Positions 55,808 to 64,000 of a stretch of DNA of 64,000 bases are shown in pieces (within the stretch, counting starts at the first letter, position 1; each line of letters begins with the position of its first letter). The stretch comes from Geminicoccus harenae (GTDB taxonomy: Bacteria; Pseudomonadota; Alphaproteobacteria; Geminicoccales; Geminicoccaceae), in assembly GCF_019800005.1 (NCBI RefSeq), contig NZ_JABGCL010000002.1:1-64000 (forward strand). The letters are read 5' to 3'. The notes under the pieces are model-generated. The model saw nothing but the letters and a program-made list of their open reading frames with translations, searched no databases and was not told where the DNA came from. Both the position numbers and the translations under genes were made by a program.

Positions 55808-56241
55808 GGCACCTCGCGCACCAGCCGGAAGAGGGATGCCGCGACCAGGAAGCCGGCCCGGTTCAGATCATCCGGCATGATGTGGATCAGGGGCAGCACG
55901 ACGCCGAGCATGCCGGTGGCAGCGGGAGGGGGCAAGCGCTCGATGGTAACACTCCGTGTCAGCTCGGCAACGAGGTCGACCGCTGCGGCATGCCGGCACG
56001 GCAGGCGGGCTAGGCCCAGCCGCCGCAGTTCGAGCTGGCCCCGGATCGACGCAGGGCAGGTCGCGATCAGGCGACCACCCTCACTCGTGAGCTCGACCGC
56101 GTCGTCCGCTACCAGCCAGCCGCCCATCGCCAGCAGCGAATGGCACAGGCTGGACTTGCCGCTGCCCGACGGGCCCAGCACCAGCACGCCCCGGCCATGG
56201 AGCTGCACGCAGGAGCCGTGCTGGAGGGTGCGCCCGGTCAG
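55804..56241 (-). CDS. hprK: HPr kinase/phosphorylase, short form, with likely CTG start
   Basis: This 145-residue protein is the short alphaproteobacterial HprK, which lacks the N-terminal domain of Gram-positive HprK. Walker A is VLGPSGSGKSSLCHSL, the catalytic/capping segment LVADDAVEL, and the C-terminal ATGMLGVVLPLIHI is typical. The family N-terminal HGSCVQLHGRGVLVLG begins at a CTG (56241) overlapping the rpoN stop as CTGA. A GTG at 56208 would remove 11 residues including HGSC, and is the alternative. It phosphorylates Ser50 of HPr. The stop overlaps rapZ by 4 bp. Confidence 0.88.
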   Translation of the reverse strand: MTGRTLQHGSCVQLHGRGVLVLGPSGSGKSSLCHSLLAMGGWLVADDAVELTSEGGRLIATCPASIRGQLELRRLGLARLPCRHAAAVDLVAELTRSVTIERLPPPAATGMLGVVLPLIHIMPDDLNRAGFLVAASLFRLVREVP

Positions 56242-57698
56242 CGGAGCAGCGCCTTGGCGCGCCGGCGCTGCAGCGAGGAGGCGATCCCCAGCGATTCCCG
56301 GTATTTCGCGACGGTCCGGCGGGCGACCTGCATGCCCTCCTTTTCCAGGAGCAGGACGAGCCGGTCGTCGGACAACACGTCGTCGGGCGTTTCCCGCTCG
56401 ATCATCAGCCGGATCCGCTGGCGGATCGCCTCGGCGCTGACGCTGCCCTCGCCATCGGCGGACGGCAGGCCGGTCGAGAAGAAATATTTCAGCGGATAGG
56501 TGCCGCGCGGCGTGCCCACATATTTGTCGCTGGTGGCCCGGCTCACCGTGCTCTCGTGCAGCCCGGTCACCTCGGCGATGTCGCGCAGCACGAGCGGGCG
56601 CAGCCGGGACGGGCCGTGGGTGAGAAAGCCTTTCTGCCGCTGGAAGATCGCCTTGGTGACCCGCAGCACGGTGCGGGCGCGCTGGTCGAGCGCCTTGACC
56701 AGCCAGTTCGCCGACTGCCAGCGCTCGGACAGATATTCCTTCGCCTTGCGGCCCTCGGCGCTGCTGCAGATCTCCGCATAATAACCGGTATCGGCCAGCA
56801 CCCGGGGCAGAGTGCGCGGGTCGACCTCGACCCGCCAGTTGCCGCCAGGGGCCGGCAGGATGTGCACGTCGGGCGAGACCACCGGTGCCGGCTCCGGGTC
56901 GAAGCCGGCACCCGGCCTGGGGTTGAGCGCCCGGATCTCCGCGATCATGTCCTGCAGGTCGTCCTGGTCGACCCGGCACACCCGGAGCAGGAGCGTGAAA
57001 TCGGCGCGAGCCAGGGCGGGCAGATGGTCCAGCAGCGCCTGCATCGCCGGATCCAGCCGGTCGAGATCCTTGAGCTGCAGCGCCAGGCATTCGCGCAGGT
57101 CCCGGGCACCCACGCCCGCCGGATCGCAGTTCTGCACGACCCGCAGCGCCTGCAGGAGCTCGTCCCGGCCTGCGGCCAGTTCCACCGCCAGTTCCTCGAT
57201 CGGCTCGCGCAGGTAGCCGTCGCCATCCAGCCGCTCGACCATGGCAAAGGCCAGGAAGCGGATGGCCGGGTCGTCGGCGTCGGCCGCGACCTGTGCCAGC
57301 AGATGCTCGCGCAGGCTCACCGGCCGGCTGAGCGTCGCCTCCAGCGAAGGCAGGTCGTCCTCCGCGGCAGCGGAGCGGCGCTCGCGCCCGAGCGGGCCCA
57401 GCTCCGCACCGGCGGGCTCCCCGGTCTCGGGTGTCCAGTCCTGGCCATCCGCCGGATCGGCGGCAGGCTCGGCGGTCGCCCTCCCGTCCAGCGGCGCCTC
57501 CTGCTCGCCGGCCGGCTGGCCCTGCCGGTCGGCCACGCCATCGCTGCGGGTCAGGAACGGGTTCTCGGTCAGTTCCTGCTGGATGAACTGGTCGAGTTCG
57601 AGATTGGACAGCTGCAGGAGCTTGATCGCCTGCTGGAGCTGCGGCGTGATCACCAGCCCCTGGGACTGGCGCAGCTCCAGGCGCATCCCCGCACTCAT
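56238..57698 (-). CDS. rpoN: RNA polymerase sigma-54 factor
   Basis: This 486-residue sigma-54 starts MSAGMRLELRQSQGLVITPQ with the Gln/Leu-rich region I that contacts activators. An acidic linker follows at about 55-130. The core-binding region is at about 130-300. The DNA-binding helix-turn-helix includes VLRDIAEVTGLHESTVSRAT near 378. The RpoN box is ARRTVAKYRESLGI near 462. It transcribes nitrogen and other activator-dependent genes. lptB ends 100 bp upstream; hprK overlaps the stop codon. Confidence 0.95.
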   Translation of the reverse strand: MSAGMRLELRQSQGLVITPQLQQAIKLLQLSNLELDQFIQQELTENPFLTRSDGVADRQGQPAGEQEAPLDGRATAEPAADPADGQDWTPETGEPAGAELGPLGRERRSAAAEDDLPSLEATLSRPVSLREHLLAQVAADADDPAIRFLAFAMVERLDGDGYLREPIEELAVELAAGRDELLQALRVVQNCDPAGVGARDLRECLALQLKDLDRLDPAMQALLDHLPALARADFTLLLRVCRVDQDDLQDMIAEIRALNPRPGAGFDPEPAPVVSPDVHILPAPGGNWRVEVDPRTLPRVLADTGYYAEICSSAEGRKAKEYLSERWQSANWLVKALDQRARTVLRVTKAIFQRQKGFLTHGPSRLRPLVLRDIAEVTGLHESTVSRATSDKYVGTPRGTYPLKYFFSTGLPSADGEGSVSAEAIRQRIRLMIERETPDDVLSDDRLVLLLEKEGMQVARRTVAKYRESLGIASSLQRRRAKALLR

Positions 57699-57798
57699 CG
57701 GCCGGGCTCCGGACAGCAGCGGGCCCGGCCGCGGGGGGCGGGCACCATGCGCCCAATCCCTGCCGGTCCGGCGTGGCCGCCCATCACGGTGCCGTGGC

Positions 57799-58602
57799 TC
57801 ACAGGGCGAAATCGTCGCCGAGATAGACCTTGCGGACCATCTCGTCGGCGACGATCGAGCTCGGCGTGCCCTCCATGATCACGCGCCCCTCGTGGAGGAT
57901 GTAGGCACGGTCGATGATCTCCAGCGTGTCCCGGACATTGTGGTCGGTGATCAGCACGCCCAGGCCGCGGTCCTTCAGATGCGCCACCAGGCTGCGGATC
58001 TCGGCTACATTGATCGGGTCGATGCCCGCCAGCGGCTCGTCCAGGAGCATGAAGCCCGGCCGCGATGCCAGGGCGCGAGCGATCTCGACGCGGCGCCGCT
58101 CGCCGCCGGACAGGCCCAGCGCCGGGGCGCGGCGGAGATGGCTTAGCCCGAACTCGGCCAGCAGTTCGTCCAGCATCTCCTCGCGGCGTAGCCGGCTGGG
58201 CTCCACCAGCTCCAGCACCGCGCGCAGATTGTTCTCGACGCTGAGGCCCCGGAACACCGAGGCTTCCTGGGCCAGATAGCCCACGCCCAACCGGGCACGG
58301 CGGAACATCGGCAGGTCGGTGACGTCCGAGCCGTCCAGCACCACCTGGCCATAGTCCGGCGAGATCAGCCCGGTCAGGATGTAGAACGAGGTGGTCTTCC
58401 CGGCACCGTTCGGCCCCAGAAGACCGACCGCCTCGCCCCGGCCGACCCGCAGGCTGACGTCGCGCAGCACCGTGCGGCCGCCATACTGCTTGCCGATCTT
58501 GAAGGCCGACAGCTCGGAGACCGCGGCACCGCGGCGTGCGGCGGCCTGCACCTGCTCGTGGCGCTGCTGGGCTGGCAGGAGGTCGGGCGACACCAGGCTC
58601 AC
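57799..58602 (-). CDS. lptB: LPS export ABC transporter ATP-binding protein LptB
   Basis: This 267-residue ATPase powers LPS extraction from the inner membrane with LptF and LptG. Walker A is GPNGAGKTTSFYILTG, the signature LSGGERRRVEIARAL, and Walker B FMLLDEPLAGIDP. The N-terminal 30 residues (MSLVSPDLLPAQQRHEQVQ) extend beyond the usual start at SAFKIGKQYGG, so a shorter form is possible; the chosen ATG overlaps the lptA stop as ATGA, which supports it. Confidence 0.95.
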   Translation of the reverse strand: MSLVSPDLLPAQQRHEQVQAAARRGAAVSELSAFKIGKQYGGRTVLRDVSLRVGRGEAVGLLGPNGAGKTTSFYILTGLISPDYGQVVLDGSDVTDLPMFRRARLGVGYLAQEASVFRGLSVENNLRAVLELVEPSRLRREEMLDELLAEFGLSHLRRAPALGLSGGERRRVEIARALASRPGFMLLDEPLAGIDPINVAEIRSLVAHLKDRGLGVLITDHNVRDTLEIIDRAYILHEGRVIMEGTPSSIVADEMVRKVYLGDDFAL

Positions 58603-59174
58603 GGCTGCTCGCTGCCCCCATTCTCGGGGCTGAACACGGCGCGGACCCGCTCGCTGCGCTTGCCGCCCGACACGGTCGACAGGCCGGTGTTCAGGTCCAT
58701 GTCCAGCCGGTTGCCACGGATCACGTTCTCGCCGCGGGTCAGGACCACGTCGCCGGTCAGCTGCATCGTGCCCGCCACCACGTCATAGACCCCGGCATCG
58801 CCCTGGGCGCTCTCCGCGGGCGAGGTGATCACCACCTTGCCGAACGCCTCGATCATCCGGATCGAGTTGTCGGCCGGATTGGCGCCGCCGCCTGCGCCAG
58901 ACCCGCTGCCGGACCCGCCGCCTCCCGCCTCGTTGCGGGCATAGTGCACCAGCAGCCGGTCGGCGCGCAGCTTCATGTCGCCCTGCACCGCATCGACATT
59001 GCCGGCGAACGTAGCGAGCTGCTTTGGCTGCTCCACGGTGAGCGTGTCCGAGGTGATCTCGATCGGCTGGCGGGAGTCGTGGCCGGCCAAGCCGTTGCTT
59101 TCCTGCGCTGCCGCGATGGCCGTCGGCAGGCAGGCGATCAGAGCGAGTGCCGCTGCTGCCCGGTGCCTCATCAA
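58599..59174 (-). CDS. lptA: LPS transport periplasmic protein LptA
   Basis: This 191-residue periplasmic bridge protein has a signal peptide (AAAALALIACLPTAIAAAQ). The OstA/LptA beta-jellyroll begins PIEITSDTLTVEQPKQLATF and includes GDMKLRADRLLVHY and VVLTRGENVIRGNRL. A Gly/Ser-rich loop (about residues 98-112) with repeated GSGSGAGGG is an unusual insertion. It connects LptC to LptD. ATGA overlaps at both ends couple it to lptC and lptB. Confidence 0.92.
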   Translation of the reverse strand: MMRHRAAAALALIACLPTAIAAAQESNGLAGHDSRQPIEITSDTLTVEQPKQLATFAGNVDAVQGDMKLRADRLLVHYARNEAGGGGSGSGSGAGGGANPADNSIRMIEAFGKVVITSPAESAQGDAGVYDVVAGTMQLTGDVVLTRGENVIRGNRLDMDLNTGLSTVSGGKRSERVRAVFSPENGGSEQP

Positions 59175-59863
59175 GGAGCCTCCCCCTCGGGCCGGTCCTG
59201 CGTCAGCACGACCCGCACATTGCCCTGAAACCGGATCACGTCGCCCCCTTCCTCGATGGCGAAGCCATCCGCGTCGATCGTTCCCCTGGACCCGGTCCCG
59301 TGGACCGGCTGCTCGCCCGCCGCGCGACGCTCGTCCAGGAGGATGGTCGCCTGCTCGGTCGTGAACTCCATGCCGTCCGGCGTATAGAGCTTGACGTCGC
59401 GGGCAAGGTCCAGTCGTTCGATATCCCGCTGATAAAGCGCGTCCTGCGATTCCAGCCGGGTCAGCCCACCGTCCATGCTCTCCATCCTGGCGCGCATGTG
59501 GGAAAGCGCGATCCGGTCCGGCGCCTTGGGGTCGATCTGCGCCTCGTCGGCCTCGACCACATAGGGCCGCCCGCCTTCGCTGTCGGCGCCGACATAGCGC
59601 GGCTGGCGCATGCGCATGGGCTCGGTAATCGAGATGCCCTCGAACAGGCCGGACGGGGCGATCATCCCGGCGACGTCGCCGAAGATCTTGGGCCAGGCGA
59701 TCACCAGCACGATCAGGCCGATCGCGATGCCGGGCAGCACCAGCCGCATCAGGCCGACGAAGCGGCGCCTTTGCCGCCGGGGCGGCGTGCTTGGTCCTGC
59801 GGCGGCGGCCCGGCCCCGCTCGGGGGCCGGCTCGGGCGGGGCGGTAGTGGGTGCCTCGACCAC
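59171..59863 (-). CDS. lptC: LPS export protein LptC
   Basis: This 230-residue bitopic protein has a long Pro/Arg-rich N-terminus, one membrane helix at about 40-60 (LVLPGIAIGLIVLVIAW), and then the LptC periplasmic domain (VVEADEAQIDPKAPDRI, VKLYTPDGMEFTTEQATILLDE, FQGNVRVVL). The start is set at a GTG (59863) lying 4 bases after the kdsD stop; the ATG nearer the helix (MRLVLPG) is an alternative. The stop overlaps the lptA start by 4 bp. Confidence 0.87.
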   Translation of the reverse strand: MVEAPTTAPPEPAPERGRAAAAGPSTPPRRQRRRFVGLMRLVLPGIAIGLIVLVIAWPKIFGDVAGMIAPSGLFEGISITEPMRMRQPRYVGADSEGGRPYVVEADEAQIDPKAPDRIALSHMRARMESMDGGLTRLESQDALYQRDIERLDLARDVKLYTPDGMEFTTEQATILLDERRAAGEQPVHGTGSRGTIDADGFAIEEGGDVIRFQGNVRVVLTQDRPEGEAP

Positions 59864-59867
59864 GCGC

Positions 59868-60908
59868 TCAGGCCACCCCGGCCTTGAGGCAGTCGTGCAG
59901 GTGGATCGCCCCCACCGGGCGACCGTCCACCACCACGAACAGCACGGTGATCGCGGCGGCATTCATCGTGCGCACGGCCTCCACCGCCAGCGCGTCGGGT
60001 GCGATGGTGCGCGCCCGGCTGGTCATCAGTGCTTCCACCGAGCGGCCCAGCAGGTCGGGCGCCATGTTGCGGCGCAGGTCGCCATCGGTGACGATGCCGA
60101 CCAGCCGACCGTCCTCGTCGACCACGCCGACGCAGCCCAGCCGCTTTTCCGTCATTACCAGCAGGGCGTCGGCCATGCGGGTGCCGACCGGGACGAGCGG
60201 CAGGTCGGCGCCCTCGTGCATGAGCTGGCGTACGCGCACCAGCCGGGCGCCGAGCTTGCCGCCCGGATGCAGCTCGGCGAAGGCATGGCTGGAGAAGCCG
60301 CGCCGGCCGAGCAGGACCACGGCCAGCGCGTCACCGAGAGCCAGCATCGCGGTGGTGGAGGTGGTGGGTGCCAGGCCCAGCGGGCAGGCCTCGACCACCG
60401 CCGGCAGGACCAGGGCCACGTCGGCGCTGCCGGCGAGCGTGCTGGGTGCCCGGCCGACCATGGCCGCCAGCGGGATGCCGAACCGGCGGGCATGCACCAG
60501 GATCGCGTGCAGCTCCGGGGTCTCCCCGGAATTGGACAGTGCCAGCACCGCGTCCTGGGCGGTGATCATGCCGAGATCGCCATGGGCGGCTTCGGCCGGG
60601 TGGACGAACTGGGCAGGGGTCCCGGTGGAGGCGAGGGTGGCGGCGATCTTCGCCGCCACATGGCCGCTCTTGCCCATGCCGGTGACCACCACCCGGCCGG
60701 TCGCTCGCTGGAGCAGGTCGCAGGCCGCCACGAAGTCGCGCCCCAGCGTCCCGGCCAGGTCCTGGAGTGCCCGGGCCTCGGTGGCGAGCACCTCGCGGGC
60801 GGCCGCCAGATCGGCAGCCGCGATGGCACCGGCCATATCCGTGCCGGCCGGGCCGGCTCCGGGCTGGCCCTCGGCTGGGAGGATGGTGGCGGCCATGGCC
60901 TTCGGCAT
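59868..60908 (-). CDS. kdsD: Arabinose-5-phosphate isomerase (KdsD/KpsF family)
   Basis: This 346-residue enzyme makes D-arabinose 5-phosphate for Kdo synthesis, a component of LPS core. The SIS domain is at about 50-190 (VVTGMGKSGHVAAKIAATLAS, ALSNSGETPEL, APTTSTTAMLALGDALAV). Two CBS domains follow at about 220-345 (VGIVTDGDLRRNM in the first). The ATG at 60908 with GCGGAG upstream is used; an ATG four codons later is possible. It is the first gene of the LPS/sigma-54/PTS run. Confidence 0.93.
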   Translation of the reverse strand: MPKAMAATILPAEGQPGAGPAGTDMAGAIAAADLAAAREVLATEARALQDLAGTLGRDFVAACDLLQRATGRVVVTGMGKSGHVAAKIAATLASTGTPAQFVHPAEAAHGDLGMITAQDAVLALSNSGETPELHAILVHARRFGIPLAAMVGRAPSTLAGSADVALVLPAVVEACPLGLAPTTSTTAMLALGDALAVVLLGRRGFSSHAFAELHPGGKLGARLVRVRQLMHEGADLPLVPVGTRMADALLVMTEKRLGCVGVVDEDGRLVGIVTDGDLRRNMAPDLLGRSVEALMTSRARTIAPDALAVEAVRTMNAAAITVLFVVVDGRPVGAIHLHDCLKAGVA

Positions 60909-60928
60909 GAGCGGCTCCGCTGGCCGGT

Positions 60929-61540
60929 TCAGTGGGCGAGGATATCCTGTTCGGCAAAGCCGGCCAGGTCCAGTTCCGCCCGGGTGGGCAGGAAACCGAA
61001 GCAGGCCTGGGCCAGATGGAGGCGGCCCTCCCGGCGCAGCATCGCCTCCAGCCGCTCCTTCAGGCGGTGGAGATGCAGGACGTCGCTGGCGGCATAGCGC
61101 AACTGCGCCTCGCTCAACTGGTCGTTGCCCCAGTCCGAACTCTGCTCCTGCTTCTGCAGCTCCACGCCCAGGAGCTCGCGGCTCAGGTCCTTCAGGCCGT
61201 GGCGGTCGGTATAGGTGCGCACCAGCTTCGATGCGATCTTGGTGCACCAGAGCGGTGCCACCGCCACGCCCAGGAAATGCCGGAGCACGGCCACGTCGAA
61301 GCGGGCGAAATGGAAGATCTTGAGGACAGTGGGATCGGCCAGGAGCGCGCTCAGGCGCGGTGCCGCGTAGTTCCGATCGGCAAAGCGCACCAGATGGATC
61401 TCGCCGTTGGCCTTGGCGAGCTGCACCAGGCAGAGCCGGTCGCGATGCGGCTGCAGCCCCATCGTCTCGGTGTCCAGCGCCACCGGCCCGTCGGCAACGA
61501 AATCCGGCGGCAGGTCGCCCTGATGAAGCTGGAATTCCAT
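60929..61540 (-). CDS. rnd: Ribonuclease D (short form)
   Basis: This 203-residue 3'-5' exonuclease carries the DEDD/DEDDy motifs: VALDTETMGLQP near residue 20, KIFHFARFDVAVLRHF near 85, and YAASDVLHLHRL near 150. It lacks the HRDC domains of E. coli RNase D, as is normal for the short alphaproteobacterial form. The start MEFQLHQGDLP is preferred over an ATG 12 codons upstream because it fits the family. A role in RNA 3'-end processing is inferred. It lies 20 bp upstream of kdsD. Confidence 0.9.
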   Translation of the reverse strand: MEFQLHQGDLPPDFVADGPVALDTETMGLQPHRDRLCLVQLAKANGEIHLVRFADRNYAAPRLSALLADPTVLKIFHFARFDVAVLRHFLGVAVAPLWCTKIASKLVRTYTDRHGLKDLSRELLGVELQKQEQSSDWGNDQLSEAQLRYAASDVLHLHRLKERLEAMLRREGRLHLAQACFGFLPTRAELDLAGFAEQDILAH

Positions 61541-61620
61541 ACGCACCGTTTCCGATCCTTCGGTCCTGGGAAGCACCCTAGACCCTAGATGGTAAACGAT
61601 CCGTGAACGCTAAGAGTAAG

Positions 61621-61707
61621 TGGTGCCCAGGAGAGGACTCGAACCTCCACGCCCTTGCGAGCGCTAGCACCTGAAGCTAGTGCGTCTACCAATTCCGCCA
61701 CCTGGGC
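61621..61707 (-). tRNA. tRNA-Leu (anticodon CAG)
   Basis: On the minus strand, a full tRNA can be folded: acceptor GCCCAGG pairing with CCTGGGC, D-arm GCGGAATTGGTAGACGC, anticodon stem CTAGC with loop TTCAGGT (anticodon CAG), a long variable arm (GCTCGCAAGGGC) and T-arm GGTTCGAGTCC. The long variable arm and CAG anticodon identify leucine. The CCA end is encoded. The gene stands alone between rnd and the NDUFA9-like gene. Confidence 0.95.
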
Positions 61708-61915
61708 ACTCGGTGCGGGGCGGGAAGTAGGCGAGTTCGCGACGGCCGTCAACGGGTGCCGGTGCGCTTTCCTGCAATTCTCCGCCGCGGTGCCGCCGCG
61801 CCGGCAATACCGCGTCCAGGCGGTGCCGGCCGTGGCCACGACCGGGTGCGTTTGCCAGCCGATCGGTGCCGGACTAGATCAGCGGCAGTCGGGGTGATGG
61901 GCGAAGGAGAGCGGG

Positions 61916-62857
61916 ATGCGCGGCATGGTGGTTGCGGTGACGGGCGGCACCGGCTTCATCGGCGGGCATCTGATCCAGCAGCTCTGCACCGGGGGGGCGC
62001 AGGTCCGCGTGCCCTGCCGGAACCCGGACCGGGCCCTTGTGCTCAAGCCGCTGGGGCAGGTCGGGCAGGTGACGCCGATCGAGACTGATCTCGGCCAGGA
62101 CGAGCAACTGGCCCGCGCTCTTTCCGGCGTCGACGCGGTGGTGAACCTGGTGGGCATCCTCCACGAGCGTCGCGCCGGCGATTTCCAGCGCCTCCATGCG
62201 CAGCTGCCCGAGCGGATCGGCCGCCTGGCCCCGGCAGGCGCCAAGCTCGTCCACATCTCGGCGATCGGCGCCGATTCGAACTCGCGCAGCATCTATGCCC
62301 GCACCAAGGCCGCCGGCGAGCAGGGCCTGCTCCGGGCACGGCCGGATGCGGCGATCCTGCGGCCGTCCGTGGTGTTCGGGCCCGAGGACCAGTTCCTCAA
62401 CCGGTTCGCAGCGATGTCGGCCACCATGCCGTTCCTGCCAGCGATCGGCGGCGGGCATACCCGGTTCCAGCCGGTCTATGTCGGCGATGTCGCCCGGGCG
62501 ATCGTCGCGGCACTGGCAGGCCAGGCCAGGCCCGGCGTCATCTATGAGCTGGGCGGGCCGGAAGTGCTGAGTTTCCGCGAGACTCTAGTCTGGCTGCTGC
62601 GGGTGCTGGGCCGCAAGCGGCGGATCATCAACGTCCCGTTCGGCGTGGCCGAGTTCCTGGGGCGGATCCTGCAGCATCTGCCGGCACCGCCGCTCACCCT
62701 CGACCAGGTGGTGCAGCTACGCACCGACAACGTGGCGAGCCCGGACCGGCCGGGCTTGGTCGAGCTGGGCATTCCTCCGACACCGATGGAAGTCGTGGCG
62801 CCGCCCTACCTCCAGCTGTTCGCCCGCCAGCAGGTCCGGACGCTTCCGGCGCAGTAG
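61916..62857 (+). CDS. NAD-dependent epimerase/dehydratase, complex I NDUFA9 subunit family
   Basis: This 313-residue short-chain-dehydrogenase-like protein opens with VVAVTGGTGFIGGHLIQQL (nucleotide-binding GxxGxxG), has VNLVGILHERRAGDFQRLHA, VHISAIGADSNSRSIYARTK and ILRPSVVFGPEDQFLNRFA. These are the marks of the NDUFA9-like family, whose mitochondrial member is an accessory subunit of respiratory complex I. Whether the bacterial protein associates with complex I is not shown here. The ATG has AAGGAGA 8 nt upstream. Confidence 0.9.
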   Translation: MRGMVVAVTGGTGFIGGHLIQQLCTGGAQVRVPCRNPDRALVLKPLGQVGQVTPIETDLGQDEQLARALSGVDAVVNLVGILHERRAGDFQRLHAQLPERIGRLAPAGAKLVHISAIGADSNSRSIYARTKAAGEQGLLRARPDAAILRPSVVFGPEDQFLNRFAAMSATMPFLPAIGGGHTRFQPVYVGDVARAIVAALAGQARPGVIYELGGPEVLSFRETLVWLLRVLGRKRRIINVPFGVAEFLGRILQHLPAPPLTLDQVVQLRTDNVASPDRPGLVELGIPPTPMEVVAPPYLQLFARQQVRTLPAQ

Positions 62858-63066
62858 TCCTGATATGAGACTATATCTCAGAAGCGGCTGAACGTGATGG
62901 GCTGAGCCCGATGATCCCAGCAGTAGATCCAGAGAAACAAGTATCGAGTCGGGACCAAACTCTTGGCGTGAACTTTACCTGCCCCATCCTTCTCGTTTAG
63001 GACGCTTCCAAGGCGGCACGTCCCGCGTGCCGCGGCTTCTGCAAGTCGTGCGTGAAGGACAGGGCG

Positions 63067-64000
63067 ATGGCCTCGAAGATGATGCAGTTCGTTGCCGTGC
63101 CGCAGACCCTGCCGCACAAGCGCAGCGCCGAGGAGCGGGTCCAGGATTTCGCCGAGATCTATGACCGCTTCCGACCGGAGCGTGCGTCCGAGCAGGCGTC
63201 GCGCTGCGAGCAGTGCGGCATCCCGTTCTGTCAGATCCACTGCCCGCTGCACAACAACATCCCCGACTGGCTGCGCATGACCGCCGAAGGGCGGCTCGAG
63301 GAGGCCTACGAGCTGAGCTCGGCCACCAGCGCCATGCCGGAGATCTGCGGCCGGATCTGTCCGCAGGATCGCTTGTGCGAAGGCAACTGCGTGATCGAGA
63401 AGGGCTTCAACTCGGTCACGATCGGCACGGTCGAGCGCTACATCAACGACACCGCCTTCGAGATGGGCTGGGTCAAGCCGCCCGTGCCGCTGCGTGAGCG
63501 GGACGGCCGCGTCGCCATCATCGGTGCTGGGCCCGCCGGCTATTCCGCTGCCTTCGAGCTGCGCCGCAAGGGCTGGCAGGTCGATGTCTACGACCGCTAC
63601 GACCGGGCGGGCGGGCTGCTGATGTACGGCATCCCCGGCTTCAAGCTGGAAAAGGAGGTCGTGGTCCGCCGCACGCGGCTGCTCGAGGAGGCAGGCGTGC
63701 GCTTCCACCTGAACTGCGACGTGGGCGCCCCCGGCCAGCCGGGCTTCGCCGAGTTGCGCGCCCGCTACGACGCCGTCTTCATCGGCACCGGGGTCTACAA
63801 GGCGCGCGCCCTGCAGGTGCCGGGTGTGGGCCTGCCGGGCGTTGTCCCGGCCCTGCACTACCTGACCGCGTCGAACCGCAAGAGCCTGGGTGACCAGGTG
63901 GCCGCGTTCGAGGACGGCAGCCTGAATGCCGCCGGCAAGCACGTGGTCGTGGTGGGCGGCGGCGACACCGCCATGGACTGCGTGCGCACCGCGATCCGCC
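63067..64000 (+). CDS. gltD: Glutamate synthase (NADPH) small subunit, 5' part
   Basis: The gene runs off the right edge; 311 codons are visible. The N-terminal ferredoxin-like part has Cys motifs CEQCGIPFCQIHCPLHNNIP and ICGRICPQDRLCEGNC for 4Fe-4S clusters. The FAD-binding AIIGAGPAGYSAAFELRRKG follows near 150, then the second nucleotide-binding VVVGGGDTAMDCVRTAI near the edge. It reduces the large subunit GltB, which is not in view upstream. The ATG at 63067 has AAGGACAGG upstream. The 209-bp gap before it shows no terminator that I trust. Confidence 0.94.
   Translation, partial: MASKMMQFVAVPQTLPHKRSAEERVQDFAEIYDRFRPERASEQASRCEQCGIPFCQIHCPLHNNIPDWLRMTAEGRLEEAYELSSATSAMPEICGRICPQDRLCEGNCVIEKGFNSVTIGTVERYINDTAFEMGWVKPPVPLRERDGRVAIIGAGPAGYSAAFELRRKGWQVDVYDRYDRAGGLLMYGIPGFKLEKEVVVRRTRLLEEAGVRFHLNCDVGAPGQPGFAELRARYDAVFIGTGVYKARALQVPGVGLPGVVPALHYLTASNRKSLGDQVAAFEDGSLNAAGKHVVVVGGGDTAMDCVRTAIR

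Overview
The window is about 64 kb of GC-rich chromosomal DNA from an alphaproteobacterium, probably Rhodospirillales-like (a Geminicoccaceae-type lineage is a guess). Gene order supports this placement: ftsB next to pdhA-pdhB(lipoylated)-pdhC-lpdA-lipA, enoyl-CoA hydratase-rpsT-dnaA-dnaN-recF-gyrB, ahcY-tsaE-amgK-addB-addA-trxA, and kdsD-lptC-lptA-lptB-rpoN followed by hprK-rapZ-EIIA-HPr. All are arrangements typical of alphaproteobacteria.

Layout. 1-517 is the tail of an unknown gene. 517-8661 holds ftsB and the pyruvate dehydrogenase/lipoate block, with a Mug-type uracil-DNA glycosylase lodged between pdhC and lpdA and a RatA/COQ10-like gene at the end. 8710-16273 is an unusual array of six consecutive minus-strand genes. 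Each encodes a protein made almost only of RTX calcium-binding nonapeptides with a shared C-terminus, and two of them share a 422-bp identical block. 16684-25949 is the replication cluster (DUF4136 lipoprotein, gyrB, recF, dnaN, dnaA, rpsT), interrupted between dnaN and dnaA by two nuclease-like genes. 26049-36186 holds an enoyl-CoA hydratase, a periplasmic glucan protein (OpgG/D type), a P1-peptidase/peptide ABC importer operon and a divergent ThDP enzyme. 36367-47322 holds a glutamine-synthetase-like enzyme, trxA, addAB, an AmgK-like kinase, tsaE and ahcY. 47475-51833 looks like a sugar-acid module: DMT transporter, GntR/FCD regulator, DUF1537 kinase and a divergent RuBisCO-like protein, with a palindrome between the divergent genes.

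51834-54220 is a 2.4-kb stretch of decayed DNA. It contains a clearly recognisable but broken IS5/IS427-type transposase and possibly a degenerate small secreted protein. 54221-61540 is a long minus-strand run (kdsD to HPr) that joins LPS export, sigma-54 and the regulatory PTS. A ribonuclease D, a tRNA-Leu(CAG), an NDUFA9-like epimerase and the start of gltD finish the window.

Working together: the PDH block makes acetyl-CoA, and lipA supplies its cofactor. The Lpt genes and KdsD serve outer-membrane LPS. HprK, HPr, EIIA and RapZ form a regulatory PTS with no sugar permease in view. The kinase/RuBisCO-like pair probably handles a branched sugar acid (apionate-type). Many gene junctions overlap in an NTGA arrangement. 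In two cases (tsaE, hprK) the only well-placed start appears to be CTG.
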